In this document: piece by piece, positions 17,111-25,924 of the stretch | How positions within the stretch are numbered: position 1 is the stretch's first letter | Layout of the letters: every line of letters starts with the position of its first letter | Source: UBA1268 sp965662195 | GTDB lineage: Bacteria; Planctomycetota; Planctomycetia; Pirellulales; UBA1268 | Direction of reading: 5' to 3' | Assembly: GCA_965662195.1 (NCBI GenBank) | Contig: CBFIHA010000018.1 | Span: forward strand, 1-53,593 | DNA: 53,593 nt | Translations under genes and position numbers: made by a program | The notes under the pieces: generated by a model | Seen by the model: the letters and a program-made list of their open reading frames with translations, nothing else | Database searches by the model: none | What the model was told of the DNA's origin: nothing

Positions 17111-17944
17111 TCATGCCTCCAGGATCGCCAGTGGGCCGCCGCCGCTGATGCCGACGGCAGCCGCACGCTCTGAAAGCGTGGCCAGCGCCTGCCGGCCAAC
17201 CCCGCCGAGATCGACCGTCCAGTCGTTGACGTAGAGCTCGACATGCTGCATCAACACGGCGTCGTCAAACTCCTGGGCAGACCGCCGCATCGTCGGCAGG
17301 GCGGCAGCTGGGTCGGCCAGAGCGTGTTGCAGCGAGTCATGAATCACCTGCTGCACCGTGGCCAGCGTCTCCTGCCCCAAACTCCGGCTGCCCACGATCC
17401 CGCCCAGCGGCAGCGGGCTGCCAGTCTCCGTCTCCCAGCGAGTCCCCAGATCTTCGACCAGCTGGAGGCCCTGTTGCTGCCAGGTGAACCGGCCCTCATG
17501 AATACAGACGCCAAAGTCGGCCTCACCAGCCTGGAGCCGCGGCATGATCTGGGAAAACACCGTCTGCTCCACCCGGGTGGTGCTGGCATGAAACAGCTGG
17601 AAGAGCAGTGCCGCGGTCGTGTGCTGCCCCGGGCAGAGCGTCAGCTGTTCAGGAGAAGCTGGCACCGCACCGGCCCGGGCGGCCAGCAGCAGTGGCCCCA
17701 CTCCAAAGCCGAGGGCGGACCCACTCGGCAGCACCAGGTAGTCAGCAGCCAGCATGATGGCGGCATGAAAGCTGGTCTTGGCCACCTCGAAGCCGCCGAC
17801 GAACAGCCGGTCGTTGAGCTGCTGGATGTCGAGCAGCTCCACCTGGAAATCAAGCCCCCGCCAATCGACCGCCCGGGTCAGCAGCCCATGAAAGGCAAAG
17901 GTGTCGTTGGGGCAGGTCGAGATGCCCAGCCGGATTGTCGCCAT
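17111..17944 (-). CDS. mqnD: 1,4-dihydroxy-6-naphthoate synthase MqnD
   Basis: This 277-residue enzyme converts cyclic dehypoxanthine futalosine to 1,4-dihydroxy-6-naphthoate in the futalosine route to menaquinone. Family marks are GISTCPNDTFAFHG at the N-terminus, the DIQQLND strand, EVAKTSFHA, and VCIHEGRF with the catalytic His149. The periplasmic-binding-protein-like fold is complete and there is no signal peptide. Its start overlaps the mqnB stop as ATGA, so the two are translationally coupled. The other steps (mqnA, mqnC, mqnE) are not in the window. Confidence 0.93.
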   Translation of the reverse strand: MATIRLGISTCPNDTFAFHGLLTRAVDWRGLDFQVELLDIQQLNDRLFVGGFEVAKTSFHAAIMLAADYLVLPSGSALGFGVGPLLLAARAGAVPASPEQLTLCPGQHTTAALLFQLFHASTTRVEQTVFSQIMPRLQAGEADFGVCIHEGRFTWQQQGLQLVEDLGTRWETETGSPLPLGGIVGSRSLGQETLATVQQVIHDSLQHALADPAAALPTMRRSAQEFDDAVLMQHVELYVNDWTVDLGGVGRQALATLSERAAAVGISGGGPLAILEA

Positions 17945-18606
17945 CAGCCCGCCTCCATCAACTGGTCACGGGCCAGCGCCGCCGCCGCCCGCAGGGCCTG
18001 CTCGACCTGCCAGTTGGCCTGGTCACGGTCCCCCGCCCGATTCGAGATCCCCCGGATGATCTGGCAGGGCACCGCTGCAAGCTGGCAGGCGAGGGCAACG
18101 GCAAAGCCTTCCATGTCCTCCGCCATCGCAGCAGGAAACTTGTTCCGCCGCAGGGCTGCATCAGCCACCGTCGCTGAAGCCGCACAGGCCGACAGCAGCA
18201 GCCCGACAGGGACAGCCTCGGAGCGCTGCCCTTCCAGCGCCGGAAGAGTGAGCGGTAGCTCGTCCCCCACCGCTGCCAGGCCGGCGGCTGGGTCTCCCGG
18301 CCACTGGGGCCAGCCGACCTCACCCGCTGACAGGAACTCCGGCCCCGTGCCAACCCCAACCCCATGGCAGGCGACCCGCTGGAACCAAGCGGCCCTCCCT
18401 ACAGCAAGCTGGTGATCCAAGCTGCCGGCGATGCCCACCAGCAAAACGGCCGCTGGCCGCGCTGCCGCCAACAGAGCCGCGGTCCGGGCCGCAGCAGCAA
18501 CCGGGCCAAAGCCGACCAGTTCCAGCTGGGACGACTCAAGCAGAGCCGGCCCCAGCTCGTCAGCGATGATCGCCCGTTCGTAAGCGGTCGGCACGAGAAT
18601 CAGCAT
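17944..18606 (-). CDS. mqnB: Futalosine hydrolase MqnB
   Basis: This 220-residue nucleosidase cleaves futalosine (or aminofutalosine) to release the purine base in menaquinone biosynthesis. It shows the nucleoside phosphorylase-like fold: LILVPTAYERAII, LVGIAGSL, the substrate-binding AEDMEGFAVALAC and the catalytic Asp in RGISNRAGDRD. The ATG at 18606 fits the family start; the longer frame to 18681 extends into the divergent promoter region. It overlaps mqnD by one base-pair stop/start. Because MTA/SAH nucleosidases share this fold and the methionine salvage genes lie next door in the opposite direction, a dual role is conceivable but not shown. Confidence 0.9.
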   Translation of the reverse strand: MLILVPTAYERAIIADELGPALLESSQLELVGFGPVAAAARTAALLAAARPAAVLLVGIAGSLDHQLAVGRAAWFQRVACHGVGVGTGPEFLSAGEVGWPQWPGDPAAGLAAVGDELPLTLPALEGQRSEAVPVGLLLSACAASATVADAALRRNKFPAAMAEDMEGFAVALACQLAAVPCQIIRGISNRAGDRDQANWQVEQALRAAAALARDQLMEAG

Positions 18607-18782
18607 GGCGCCAGTTTGCAGTGGGGTGATGAATCGACCGGGCGACCCGCCGACCCCGCGGGTGATCGGCGGCGACCGCATTTTTCAGTGTAAGGGTCCG
18701 GCGGCCAACGGCTGGTCCGTTTTCAGCGGCAGCGACGGCCGGTCGGTTGCGGGCCAGATGTGGCATCGCCTACAGTTCGGGG

Positions 18783-19490
18783 ATGGAACACCTTCTCGAA
18801 GCACCGTCCGCAGGGATGCACGTGGCCAGCGACGACGCCGTCGCCGGCCTGCGGGCGGTCGGCCGCGAGTTTCATGCCCGGGGCTGGTCACTCGGCACCA
18901 GCAGCAACTATTCGGTCGTATTGGGCCGCGACCCGCTGGAACTGCTGATCACCGCCAGCGGCAAGGACAAGTCAGCCCTCGGGCCGGACGACTTTGTACG
19001 GGTCGACACCAGCGGTCAGCTGATCGACCCGGCCGCCGCCGGCGGCCGGAAGTCGTCGGCCGAGACACTGCTGCACTGTCTGATTGCCGAGCAGATCCCC
19101 GCAGCCGGGGCAGTTCTCCACACCCACTCGGTCTGGGCGACCATTCTTTCGCGGGCCGGGCTGCCGACGGGGGAACAGCTTCGCAAGCTTCAGATCAGCG
19201 GCTACGAGATGCTCAAAGGCCTGGAAGGCATCGCCACTCACGAGAGCTGTGCCGACGTGCCGATCTTCGCCAACAGCCAGGACATGACCGAACTGTCGGA
19301 CCGCATCCGGGCGGTCTTGACCGCGGCCGACTGGTCGGATGACCGGCGGCCGCCGCTGCACGGCTTTCTGCTATCGGGGCATGGGCTCTACACCTGGGGC
19401 CGCACATTGGCCGAGGCCCGCCGGCACATCGAGATTTTTGAGTTTCTGTTCGAGGTCACCGCCCGGCAGCGGATGCTGCCGTCGGCCTGA
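18783..19490 (+). CDS. mtnB: Methylthioribulose-1-phosphate dehydratase
   Basis: This 235-residue class II aldolase-like enzyme dehydrates 5-methylthioribulose-1-phosphate in the methionine salvage pathway. Zinc ligands appear as HTH at residues 113-115 (VLHTHSVWA) and in the later GHGLYTWG; an acidic residue in SSAETLLH (Glu94) is the expected catalytic base region. N-terminal GTSSNYSVVLG is typical of MtnB. The ATG at 18783 follows a purine run (GGGG) and gives the standard length. It is the first gene of a tight mtnB-mtnD-mtnC cluster. Confidence 0.93.
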   Translation: MEHLLEAPSAGMHVASDDAVAGLRAVGREFHARGWSLGTSSNYSVVLGRDPLELLITASGKDKSALGPDDFVRVDTSGQLIDPAAAGGRKSSAETLLHCLIAEQIPAAGAVLHTHSVWATILSRAGLPTGEQLRKLQISGYEMLKGLEGIATHESCADVPIFANSQDMTELSDRIRAVLTAADWSDDRRPPLHGFLLSGHGLYTWGRTLAEARRHIEIFEFLFEVTARQRMLPSA

Positions 19491-19542
19491 CGGCCAACCG
19501 ATAGAGTGGCCATTTCACCACCACGCCCCCGGGAGTCCCGCC

Positions 19543-20112
19543 ATGGCAATCGTCACCATCCCCGCCGAATCCCGCCGCCTCACCGATGCCGGCGAGATCA
19601 CTGCCTTCCTCGCCGACCAGGGGCTCCGCTACGACGCCTGGCCGCTGGAGGACCGGGTCGACCCGGCCGCTCCCGCCGAGGAGATTCTGGCGGCCTACAA
19701 AACGGAAATCGACGTCCTGAAAGAGCAGGGGGGCTTTGTCACGGCCGACGTTATCGACATCTACCCCGACACGCCGAACCTGGACGCCATGCTCGACAAG
19801 TTCAATAAGGAACACACCCACACCGAGGACGAGGTTCGCTTCATCCTGCAGGGCAGCGGCGTGTTCCACATCAATCCGGTCGACCGACCAGTCTTCGGAA
19901 TCGAGGTCTGGGCCGGCGACCTGATCAGCGTGCCGCTGGGCACCCGGCACTGGTTCGACCTCTGCAAGGAGCGAAGGATCCGTGCCATCCGGCTGTTCCA
20001 GGACACCAGTGGCTGGACGCCGCACTACCTCAACGACGGCGTCCACGCGGGCTACGAGCCGCTCTGCCTCGGGCCAGCCTATCTGGGTGGCACCAACGGA
20101 GCTGCCTCGTGA
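19543..20112 (+). CDS. mtnD: Acireductone dioxygenase
   Basis: This 189-residue cupin oxidises the acireductone intermediate of methionine salvage to 4-methylthio-2-oxobutanoate plus formate (Fe form). Metal ligands are His91, His93 and Glu97 in HTHTEDE and His136 in LGTRHWFDL, the exact pattern of the ARD family. GGGAG lies 7-8 bases before the ATG at 19543. Its stop codon overlaps the GTG start of mtnC (GTGA), so translation is coupled. Confidence 0.95.
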   Translation: MAIVTIPAESRRLTDAGEITAFLADQGLRYDAWPLEDRVDPAAPAEEILAAYKTEIDVLKEQGGFVTADVIDIYPDTPNLDAMLDKFNKEHTHTEDEVRFILQGSGVFHINPVDRPVFGIEVWAGDLISVPLGTRHWFDLCKERRIRAIRLFQDTSGWTPHYLNDGVHAGYEPLCLGPAYLGGTNGAAS

Positions 20113-20819
20113 TCGTGTTTGGCGGCCAGGGAATCCTGCTCGACGTTGAGGGCACCACCTCGTCGATCGCCTTCGTCTACGACGTGCTCTTCGCCTACGC
20201 CAAGGAGCACATCGCGGCGTTCCTCGAGCAGCACGCCACCGAGCCGGCCGTCGCTGAGGCGGCCGCGGCGATTGCCACGGAAACCGGCTGCGTGGGCCAG
20301 CCCGACACCCCCGAGGGCCGCACCGCCATCGTGCTGGCTGCCATCGACCTGATCAACCGTGACATCAAGTCGACACCACTGAAGACGCTGCAGGGCATGA
20401 TCTGGCGAAACGGCTTTGAGTCGGGCCAGCTCACCGCGCACGTCTTCGAAGACGTGCCCCCGGCCCTTGCAGACTGGGCTGACTCCGGACTCGACGTGCG
20501 GATCTATTCTTCGGGCTCGATCGAGGCCCAACGGCTTTTCTTCGGCCACACCGCGGCGGGCGACCTCACGCGTCACCTCCGGGGCCACTACGACACCACC
20601 ACCGGCCCCAAGCGGGAGCAGACCAGCTATACGGCTATTGCCGCCGACATGGGCCTGCCACCGCGGCAGATCCTGTTCGTCAGTGACGTCGGAGCCGAGC
20701 TCGACGCCGCCCGGGCGGCTGGCATGGCCACGGCGGCAGCCGTCCGCCCGGGCAACCGGCCGCTGGAGAGTCTCTATGACCATGAGGCGATCGAGTCGTT
20801 CGCTGAAATCACCTGCTGA
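20109..20819 (+). CDS. mtnC: Enolase-phosphatase E1
   Basis: This 236-residue HAD-family enzyme enolises and dephosphorylates 2,3-diketo-5-methylthiopentyl-1-phosphate to the acireductone. HAD motif I is DVEGTT (Asp12), with a Glu in place of the second Asp as normal for MtnC; motif II is YSSGS; the Lys is in TGPKREQTSY; motif III is FVSDVGAELDAA. The start is GTG at 20109, overlapping the mtnD stop. The cluster encodes the second half of methionine salvage; mtnA and the MTA-cleaving enzyme are not seen here, although mqnB is divergent nearby. Confidence 0.94.
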   Translation: MIVFGGQGILLDVEGTTSSIAFVYDVLFAYAKEHIAAFLEQHATEPAVAEAAAAIATETGCVGQPDTPEGRTAIVLAAIDLINRDIKSTPLKTLQGMIWRNGFESGQLTAHVFEDVPPALADWADSGLDVRIYSSGSIEAQRLFFGHTAAGDLTRHLRGHYDTTTGPKREQTSYTAIAADMGLPPRQILFVSDVGAELDAARAAGMATAAAVRPGNRPLESLYDHEAIESFAEITC

Positions 20820-20864
20820 TCTTTCGCCACCGCGATCTCCTCTCACTCACCACCAGGTTCGTCC

Positions 20865-22067
20865 ATGCCGTCGCCTTCCGAGTCCGCCACACAGCCCCGG
20901 GCGGTCCGCTGTGCCGCCGCCGCATCGATGCTGCCCGAGCTTGACGCGGCGATTCGCGAGGCGACGCTCGAGGCGGTCTCCCAGCTCGCCGGCCGCCGGC
21001 CCGACCTGGCCATGGTCTTTGTCTCGGCTGCCTACGGCCCGGCGATCCGCCCGACCCTCGAGGGCCTGGCCGACCTGATCGACGCGGGCTGCCTCGTCGG
21101 CACGACGGCCGAGGGGGTGCTGGCCAATGCCGAGGAGTATGAGTCAGGACCGGCGGTTTCCGTCTGGATGGCATCGCTGCCAGCCGCAGTGATCACGCCG
21201 GTGGCGCTTGAGCATGTCCAGACGCCGGACGGTGGAACATTTCTCGGCTGGCCGGATGAACCTAACTGGCCCGCACATGCCAGCCTGCTGCTAGTGGCCG
21301 ACCCGTTCTCATTTCCGGTCGACGAGCTGATCGGGCGACTGGCCGAGGATCGGCCGGGGGTGCCGGTCATCGGCGGCATGGCCAGCGGCGGGAATCGTCC
21401 CGGCAGCAACACCCTGGTGATTGATCGGCAGACCTTCGACGCCGGCGCCGTCGGCGTGATTGTCGGCGGCGGGGTGCGGGTGCGGCCGATTGTCTCGCAG
21501 GGCTGCCGACCGATCGGCCAGCCTTTCGTCGTGACCAAGGCTGAAGACAACATGCTCTTTGAGCTCGGTGGGCGGCCGGCGTTCGGCCAGCTGCAGGCCA
21601 TTTACGGAACCCTGGACGACCATGACCGGCAACTGGTCCGCAGCTCGCTGCATGTCGGCCGCGTGGCCAGTGAGTACCAGGACCGGTTTGAGCGGGGGGA
21701 CTTTCTGGTTCGCAACGTCGTTGGCGCTGACCCGGAAACCGGCGTTGTCGCCGTCGGCGACTGCATCCGTACCGGCCAGACAGTGCAGTTTCATGTCAGG
21801 GACGCCACCACTGCCCACGACGATCTGATCGGACTCCTGCGTCAGCGGGCCGGGCCGCCGCCCGCCGGCGGCCTCATGTTCACCTGCAACGGCCGCGGCA
21901 GCCGAATGTTCGAAACGGCCAGCCACGACGCCCGCTGCCTGCAGGAGGTGCTCGGCCCCCTTCCGGTCGCCGGCTTTTTCGCCCAAGGCGAGGTCGGCCC
22001 CATTGGCCGGAAAAACTGCCTGCACGGCTTTACGGCCAGCATCGCCCTGTTCGAGCCGGCCGGCTGA
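20865..22067 (+). CDS. FIST domain protein (FIST-N and FIST-C)
   Basis: This 400-residue soluble protein has the FIST layout: an N-terminal domain ending near CLVGTTAEGVL and PVIGGMASGG, and a C-terminal domain with GGLMFTCNGRG, SHDARCLQEVLG and VAGFFAQGEVGPIGRKNCLHGFT. FIST domains are thought to be ligand-binding (perhaps amino-acid-binding) sensors and are often fused or linked to signalling modules. Here it stands without a visible histidine kinase or cyclase. It follows mtnC by 45 bp in the same direction, which may be meaningful since FIST genes often neighbour amino-acid metabolism genes. Confidence 0.88.
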   Translation: MPSPSESATQPRAVRCAAAASMLPELDAAIREATLEAVSQLAGRRPDLAMVFVSAAYGPAIRPTLEGLADLIDAGCLVGTTAEGVLANAEEYESGPAVSVWMASLPAAVITPVALEHVQTPDGGTFLGWPDEPNWPAHASLLLVADPFSFPVDELIGRLAEDRPGVPVIGGMASGGNRPGSNTLVIDRQTFDAGAVGVIVGGGVRVRPIVSQGCRPIGQPFVVTKAEDNMLFELGGRPAFGQLQAIYGTLDDHDRQLVRSSLHVGRVASEYQDRFERGDFLVRNVVGADPETGVVAVGDCIRTGQTVQFHVRDATTAHDDLIGLLRQRAGPPPAGGLMFTCNGRGSRMFETASHDARCLQEVLGPLPVAGFFAQGEVGPIGRKNCLHGFTASIALFEPAG

Positions 22068-22162
22068 ACAGTCTCCGAGTTCACGGCTCAAGTCGGTCTT
22101 GCTGCCGCCGACTGCGATTTCCTACTGTCTGAGGACAGGCGGGCACCTGAAGGAAATTAGCT

Positions 22163-22573
22163 ATGTTCCTGCGTGGTATTCCGCTTCGTGGCCTGGCTCT
22201 TGGCCTCGTTGCCCTGGCGATTAGTCCGGGCTGTGCCCGGCACCGCCAGAGCCCCTACGCTTACGCCCCGCCCTACGCCCCACCGGTCTATCCGCAGCCG
22301 GGTGCTCCGCAACAGGGCGTACCAGCCCAGCCGGTGGCCTATCCGGCCCCCGGCGCGGTCCAGACACCGCTGCCGCCAGGTGCGGTCATGCCGATGGCCC
22401 CAACCGCTGCGGGCGGTGGGTTCTCGCAGACGATGGCCGCCCCCGGTGTCGTGCCCGCCGGGGCAACGATGCCCTGTCCACCTACCTGCGACCCCTGCGC
22501 CGGATCGGGCCTGGTCACCCCGGTCGTCTACGAGGGGGCCGTGCAGACCCAGCCCTGCCCGCCCGGCATGTAA
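22163..22573 (+). CDS. Small Pro/Ala-rich lipoprotein
   Basis: The 136-residue product has a signal sequence with a lipobox-like end (LRGLALGLVALAISPGC) followed by a low-complexity Pro/Tyr/Ala/Gln region (YAYAPPYAPPVYPQPG). Several cysteines near the C-terminus (CPPTCDPCAGSG) could form disulfides or bind metal. AAGG lies upstream of the ATG at 22163. Function is unknown; such proteins are common in planctomycete envelopes. Confidence 0.65.
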   Translation: MFLRGIPLRGLALGLVALAISPGCARHRQSPYAYAPPYAPPVYPQPGAPQQGVPAQPVAYPAPGAVQTPLPPGAVMPMAPTAAGGGFSQTMAAPGVVPAGATMPCPPTCDPCAGSGLVTPVVYEGAVQTQPCPPGM

Positions 22574-22684
22574 CCTCGGCTGAATCGCGGCCTGCTCGTG
22601 TCGCGAGCCGACCAGCGGGAATGGGCCACTCGCATCTCAACGAGCCTGTACCATGGCAGGGGTTCCGCCCTCCGCAAGCCCGCC

Positions 22685-23428
22685 ATGCCCCCGCTTCCAT
22701 CACTGGCTGACCGTCCACCCGAGTTGATGGACGACCCCGCCCTCGATCAGGCGGAGCATGACCAGGCCCTGACCGCGCTTGCGCGGATCAACCTGATCTC
22801 AGGGACCGCCTCGCAGCTGGGCCGCCGTGCCGTGAAGCTGCTGCAGACCGCGGCCGCAGCAGACCGTCGCCCTGTGCGGATCATTGACATCGCCTGCGGC
22901 GGCGGTGATCTCACGGCGGCTGTTGGCCGGTATCTTGGTGGCAGGCTTGCGCAGCCGGTCGAGGTAATCGGCCTCGATGTCAGCGAACGGGCGATTGGCT
23001 GGGCCCGGCAGCGGCAGGCTGGCCGCAGTGGATCGGCCACCCTCACGTTTACCCAGGCTGACATCGTGCGTGACGGCTGTCCCCCCTGCGACATCGCCAT
23101 GCACTCGCTCTTCCTGCACCATCTCAGCGACGACGCTGCGACCGAACTCCTGCGGGGCATGGCCGCTGCAGCCGCTGTTGGCTGTGTCTTTTCTGATCTA
23201 CGCCGCAGCCAGCTGGGACTGCTGCTGGCCCACGTCGGCACCACGCTGCTGGCCCGCTCACGGGTGGCCCGGGTCGATGGCCCACTGTCGGTGAAGGCCG
23301 CCCGCACGCCGGCCGAATACCGGCAGCTGCTTGACGCGGCCGGTCTGTCCCAGGCCCAGATCGACCGCACCTGGCCCGAGCGGGTCTGTGTGAGCTGGGG
23401 ACGGAGAAAGGAGAGTCGCCCGTGTTAG
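22685..23428 (+). CDS. Class I SAM-dependent methyltransferase, first gene of type III PKS cluster
   Basis: This 247-residue methyltransferase carries motif I (RIIDIACGGGDLT, residues about 66-78), the acidic ribose-binding residue in VIGLDVSERAI and a HSLFLHHLSDD post-motif segment. It overlaps the next gene by 7 bp (its TAG at 23426-23428 lies inside the GTG-initiated frame starting 23422), so the two are translationally coupled. The ATG at 22685 fits the family; the upstream frame to 22598 has no similarity. The likely job is O- or C-methylation of the product of the downstream type III polyketide synthase or its oxidised form. This is inferred from gene order. Confidence 0.84.
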   Translation: MPPLPSLADRPPELMDDPALDQAEHDQALTALARINLISGTASQLGRRAVKLLQTAAAADRRPVRIIDIACGGGDLTAAVGRYLGGRLAQPVEVIGLDVSERAIGWARQRQAGRSGSATLTFTQADIVRDGCPPCDIAMHSLFLHHLSDDAATELLRGMAAAAAVGCVFSDLRRSQLGLLLAHVGTTLLARSRVARVDGPLSVKAARTPAEYRQLLDAAGLSQAQIDRTWPERVCVSWGRRKESRPC

Positions 23429-24690
23429 GTGAGACCACTCCACTTCCGGCCACGATTTCTGCCACGGCCGCAGCAGCAGCCAGTTGGGATCTGATCATCG
23501 TCGGGGCCGGCCCGGCTGGCGGGGCGACAGCGATTCGGACCGCGCACGCCGGCCTTCGGGTGCTGCTGCTCGACCGTGAGTCCTTTCCCCGGCCGAAGGT
23601 CTGCGGCTGCTGCCTTTCACCGTTGGCCTTGGCGGAACTGGGCCAGCTGGACATGACCGGCTCGGGCGGTGAACTGGAGCCACCCCAAACCGGTTGCCGC
23701 CTCCCGCTCGGCACCGTGCAGCTCCTCGCCGGCGGCCGCGTTGCCAGCCTGCGGCTGCCGCCGGGGGCCGTGCAGTCACGCGAGTCCCTCGACCCGGCAA
23801 TCATCCGGTCGGCCATCGCAGCCGGTGCTGCCTGGCTGCCGCAGACCCGGGTTGTCTCCTGCCGGCCAGCTGCAACCGGTGTCAGCCTGCTGGCAATCGC
23901 GGCCGACGGCAGTGAACGGGCCCTCGCGGCTGATCGGATCGTGCTGGCAGGTGGCCTGGCTGACGCGGTCCGGGTCGAGACGGCCGCGGGCAGTCGGCCC
24001 GCAGCCCGGCGGCGGCCAGGACAAAACCTGATCGGGATCGGGGCCACCCTGCCTCGGGACAGCAGCCGCCTGCCGGCGGGCCAACTCGTGATGGCGGTTG
24101 GCCGGTCGGGCTACTGCGGGCTGGTACGGCTCGAGGATGGTCAGATCGATCTTGCCGCGGCGGTGGCGCCGGCCTGCGTGGCCGCTGCCGGGTCACCGTC
24201 GGTGGCCGTCGCCAACCTGCTGGCTGAGGCGAGTGGTGGTCGAGCGTCCCTGGTCGAGCGAGTGGCAATCGAGGCTGCCACCACCCGGGCCACCCCACCA
24301 CTGACCCACCAGACGCCGGTGGTCGATCCGGGCAGTGACCGCATCTACCGGGTGGGCGATGCCACCGGTTACGTCGAACCATTTACCGGCGAAGGCATCG
24401 GCTGGGCCCTCCATGCCGCTCGGCTATTGAGCGAGTCGGTCATTGGCCCAACCGGTCAGCTCCTGCCACCGGCCGCGGCGGCGGCCCGCTACGGCCGACG
24501 GCACCGGGCGGGTCTTCACCAGCGGCACCGTCGTTGCCGCCTGGTGGCACTCGCCCTGCGTAGCCCGTGGCTGGTGGCCGCTGCGGTTCGGGCCGCGACC
24601 TGGTTTCCGGGCGCTGCTGGTTACGTCGCCCAATGCTGCACTGGAAACTCTGTCAGGCTCGCCTCCAGGCCGACCACCAGCCCTGGTTGA
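23422..24690 (+). CDS. FAD-dependent oxidoreductase (geranylgeranyl reductase/hydroxylase type)
   Basis: This 422-residue flavoprotein has an N-terminal dinucleotide-binding motif (DLIIVGAGPAGG, Gly28-x-Gly30-x-x-Gly33), the LLLDRESFPRPKVCGCCLS segment typical of geranylgeranyl-reductase-like and SrsC-like enzymes, and the C-terminal FAD motif RVGDATGYVEPFTGEGIGWAL. It starts with GTG at 23422 inside the methyltransferase gene. It probably hydroxylates or reduces the polyketide made by the neighbouring type III synthase, as flavoproteins do in phenolic-lipid operons. The C-terminal 40 residues are Arg/Ala-rich and less conserved. Confidence 0.85.
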   Translation: MLGETTPLPATISATAAAAASWDLIIVGAGPAGGATAIRTAHAGLRVLLLDRESFPRPKVCGCCLSPLALAELGQLDMTGSGGELEPPQTGCRLPLGTVQLLAGGRVASLRLPPGAVQSRESLDPAIIRSAIAAGAAWLPQTRVVSCRPAATGVSLLAIAADGSERALAADRIVLAGGLADAVRVETAAGSRPAARRRPGQNLIGIGATLPRDSSRLPAGQLVMAVGRSGYCGLVRLEDGQIDLAAAVAPACVAAAGSPSVAVANLLAEASGGRASLVERVAIEAATTRATPPLTHQTPVVDPGSDRIYRVGDATGYVEPFTGEGIGWALHAARLLSESVIGPTGQLLPPAAAAARYGRRHRAGLHQRHRRCRLVALALRSPWLVAAAVRAATWFPGAAGYVAQCCTGNSVRLASRPTTSPG

Positions 24691-24786
24691 GTCCGCGTGC
24701 CGCCTGGATGACGCAGGCAAACCAGAAAACCCGCGGCTGCAGGCTCCCTGATCGCCGCCACAGCCCGAATCTGTAACACTGCACGC

Positions 24787-25914
24787 ATGACGCTTGCAAT
24801 TCTCGGCATCGGTTCGGCAGCCCCACAGCACGGCATCGCGCAGCGGGACGCCGCCGTCCTTGCCGGCACCCTGGCCGGACCGGCAGGAACCCGCCCACGA
24901 ACCCTGTCGGCGATCTACCGGCAGACCCAAATCGAGAACCGTGGTTCGGTGCTGCTGGAAGATCCCGGGACCGAAGCTTTCGCCCAGACGTTTTTTCCGC
25001 CAGCCAGCAATGCGGCCGACGCCGGGCCGACAACGGCCGAGCGGATGGCCCGCTACACCTGCGCGGCAGGCCCACTGGCGATCACCGCCGCAGAGCGAGC
25101 CCTCGCCCGGTCTGATGTTGCTGCTGCTCAGATCACCCACCTGGTCACCTGCTCGTGCACCGGTTTTGCCACTCCGGGGGTCGATCTCGAGCTCTGCCGG
25201 GTCCTCGGTCTGCCTGCTGACGTTGCCCGCACCCACATCGGCTTCATGGGCTGTCACGGGGCGTTCAATGCCCTGCGTGCCGCGGACGCGTTTGCCGCGA
25301 CCACGCCAGCGGCGGTCGTGCTGATGGTCTGCGTCGAACTCTGCAGCCTGCATTTTCAGTATGGCGCTGCGGCCGATTCAATCGTCGCCAACAGCATCTT
25401 CGCCGACGGGGCCGGTGCCGTGGTGGGTCGGTCAGCGGCCGCCACCGCCTGCCGGCATTGGCGGCTCGTCGATCAGGCCTCGACAATCCTGCCCGACACC
25501 GCGGACCAGATGGGCTGGACGATCGGTGACCATGGGTTTGAGATGACGCTGTCGGCAGAAGTGCCCGGCAGTATCGCCGGCCCCTTGCCCGGCCTCATCG
25601 ACGAACTGCTTGCCCGGCACGGCCTGCATCGAGCCGACGTCAACCACTGGGCGGTCCACCCGGGTGGACCACGGGTGCTGGCCGCGGTCGAGACCGCCCT
25701 CGGGCTTGCCCCCGAACGACTCGCTGTTTCCCGAGGCGTCCTCGCCGAACATGGCAACATGTCGAGTGGCACGATCCTGTTTGTCCTCGAACGGCTCTTC
25801 GGTGGCGGGGAAGAGCCGAACGGCCATCCCCGGGGTGCCGCTGAGACCTGTGTGGCGATGGCCTTCGGGCCAGGCCTGACCGCCGAACTGGCGGTGTTTG
25901 TCGCAGGCGACTGA
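24787..25914 (+). CDS. Type III polyketide synthase (chalcone/stilbene synthase family)
   Basis: This 375-residue enzyme has the complete catalytic triad of type III polyketide synthases: Cys156 in GFMGCHGAFN, His291 in WAVHPGGPRVL and Asn324 in EHGNMSSGT. The TCSCTGFATPGVDLEL and FADGAGAVV segments also match. It should extend an acyl starter with malonyl units to an alkylresorcinol, alkylpyrone or related product. The overlapping methyltransferase and flavoprotein genes end 96 bp upstream, giving a three-gene pathway like the srs phenolic-lipid operon of Streptomyces griseus, although the order differs and homology to SrsB/SrsC proper was not tested. Confidence 0.92.
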   Translation: MTLAILGIGSAAPQHGIAQRDAAVLAGTLAGPAGTRPRTLSAIYRQTQIENRGSVLLEDPGTEAFAQTFFPPASNAADAGPTTAERMARYTCAAGPLAITAAERALARSDVAAAQITHLVTCSCTGFATPGVDLELCRVLGLPADVARTHIGFMGCHGAFNALRAADAFAATTPAAVVLMVCVELCSLHFQYGAAADSIVANSIFADGAGAVVGRSAAATACRHWRLVDQASTILPDTADQMGWTIGDHGFEMTLSAEVPGSIAGPLPGLIDELLARHGLHRADVNHWAVHPGGPRVLAAVETALGLAPERLAVSRGVLAEHGNMSSGTILFVLERLFGGGEEPNGHPRGAAETCVAMAFGPGLTAELAVFVAGD

Positions 25915-25924
25915 CCGGCCTGCT

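Noticed and set aside
18607..18782. SAM riboswitch upstream of mtnB
   Set aside because: No SAM-I/SAM-II core pattern could be recognised in the 176 bp between mqnB and mtnB.
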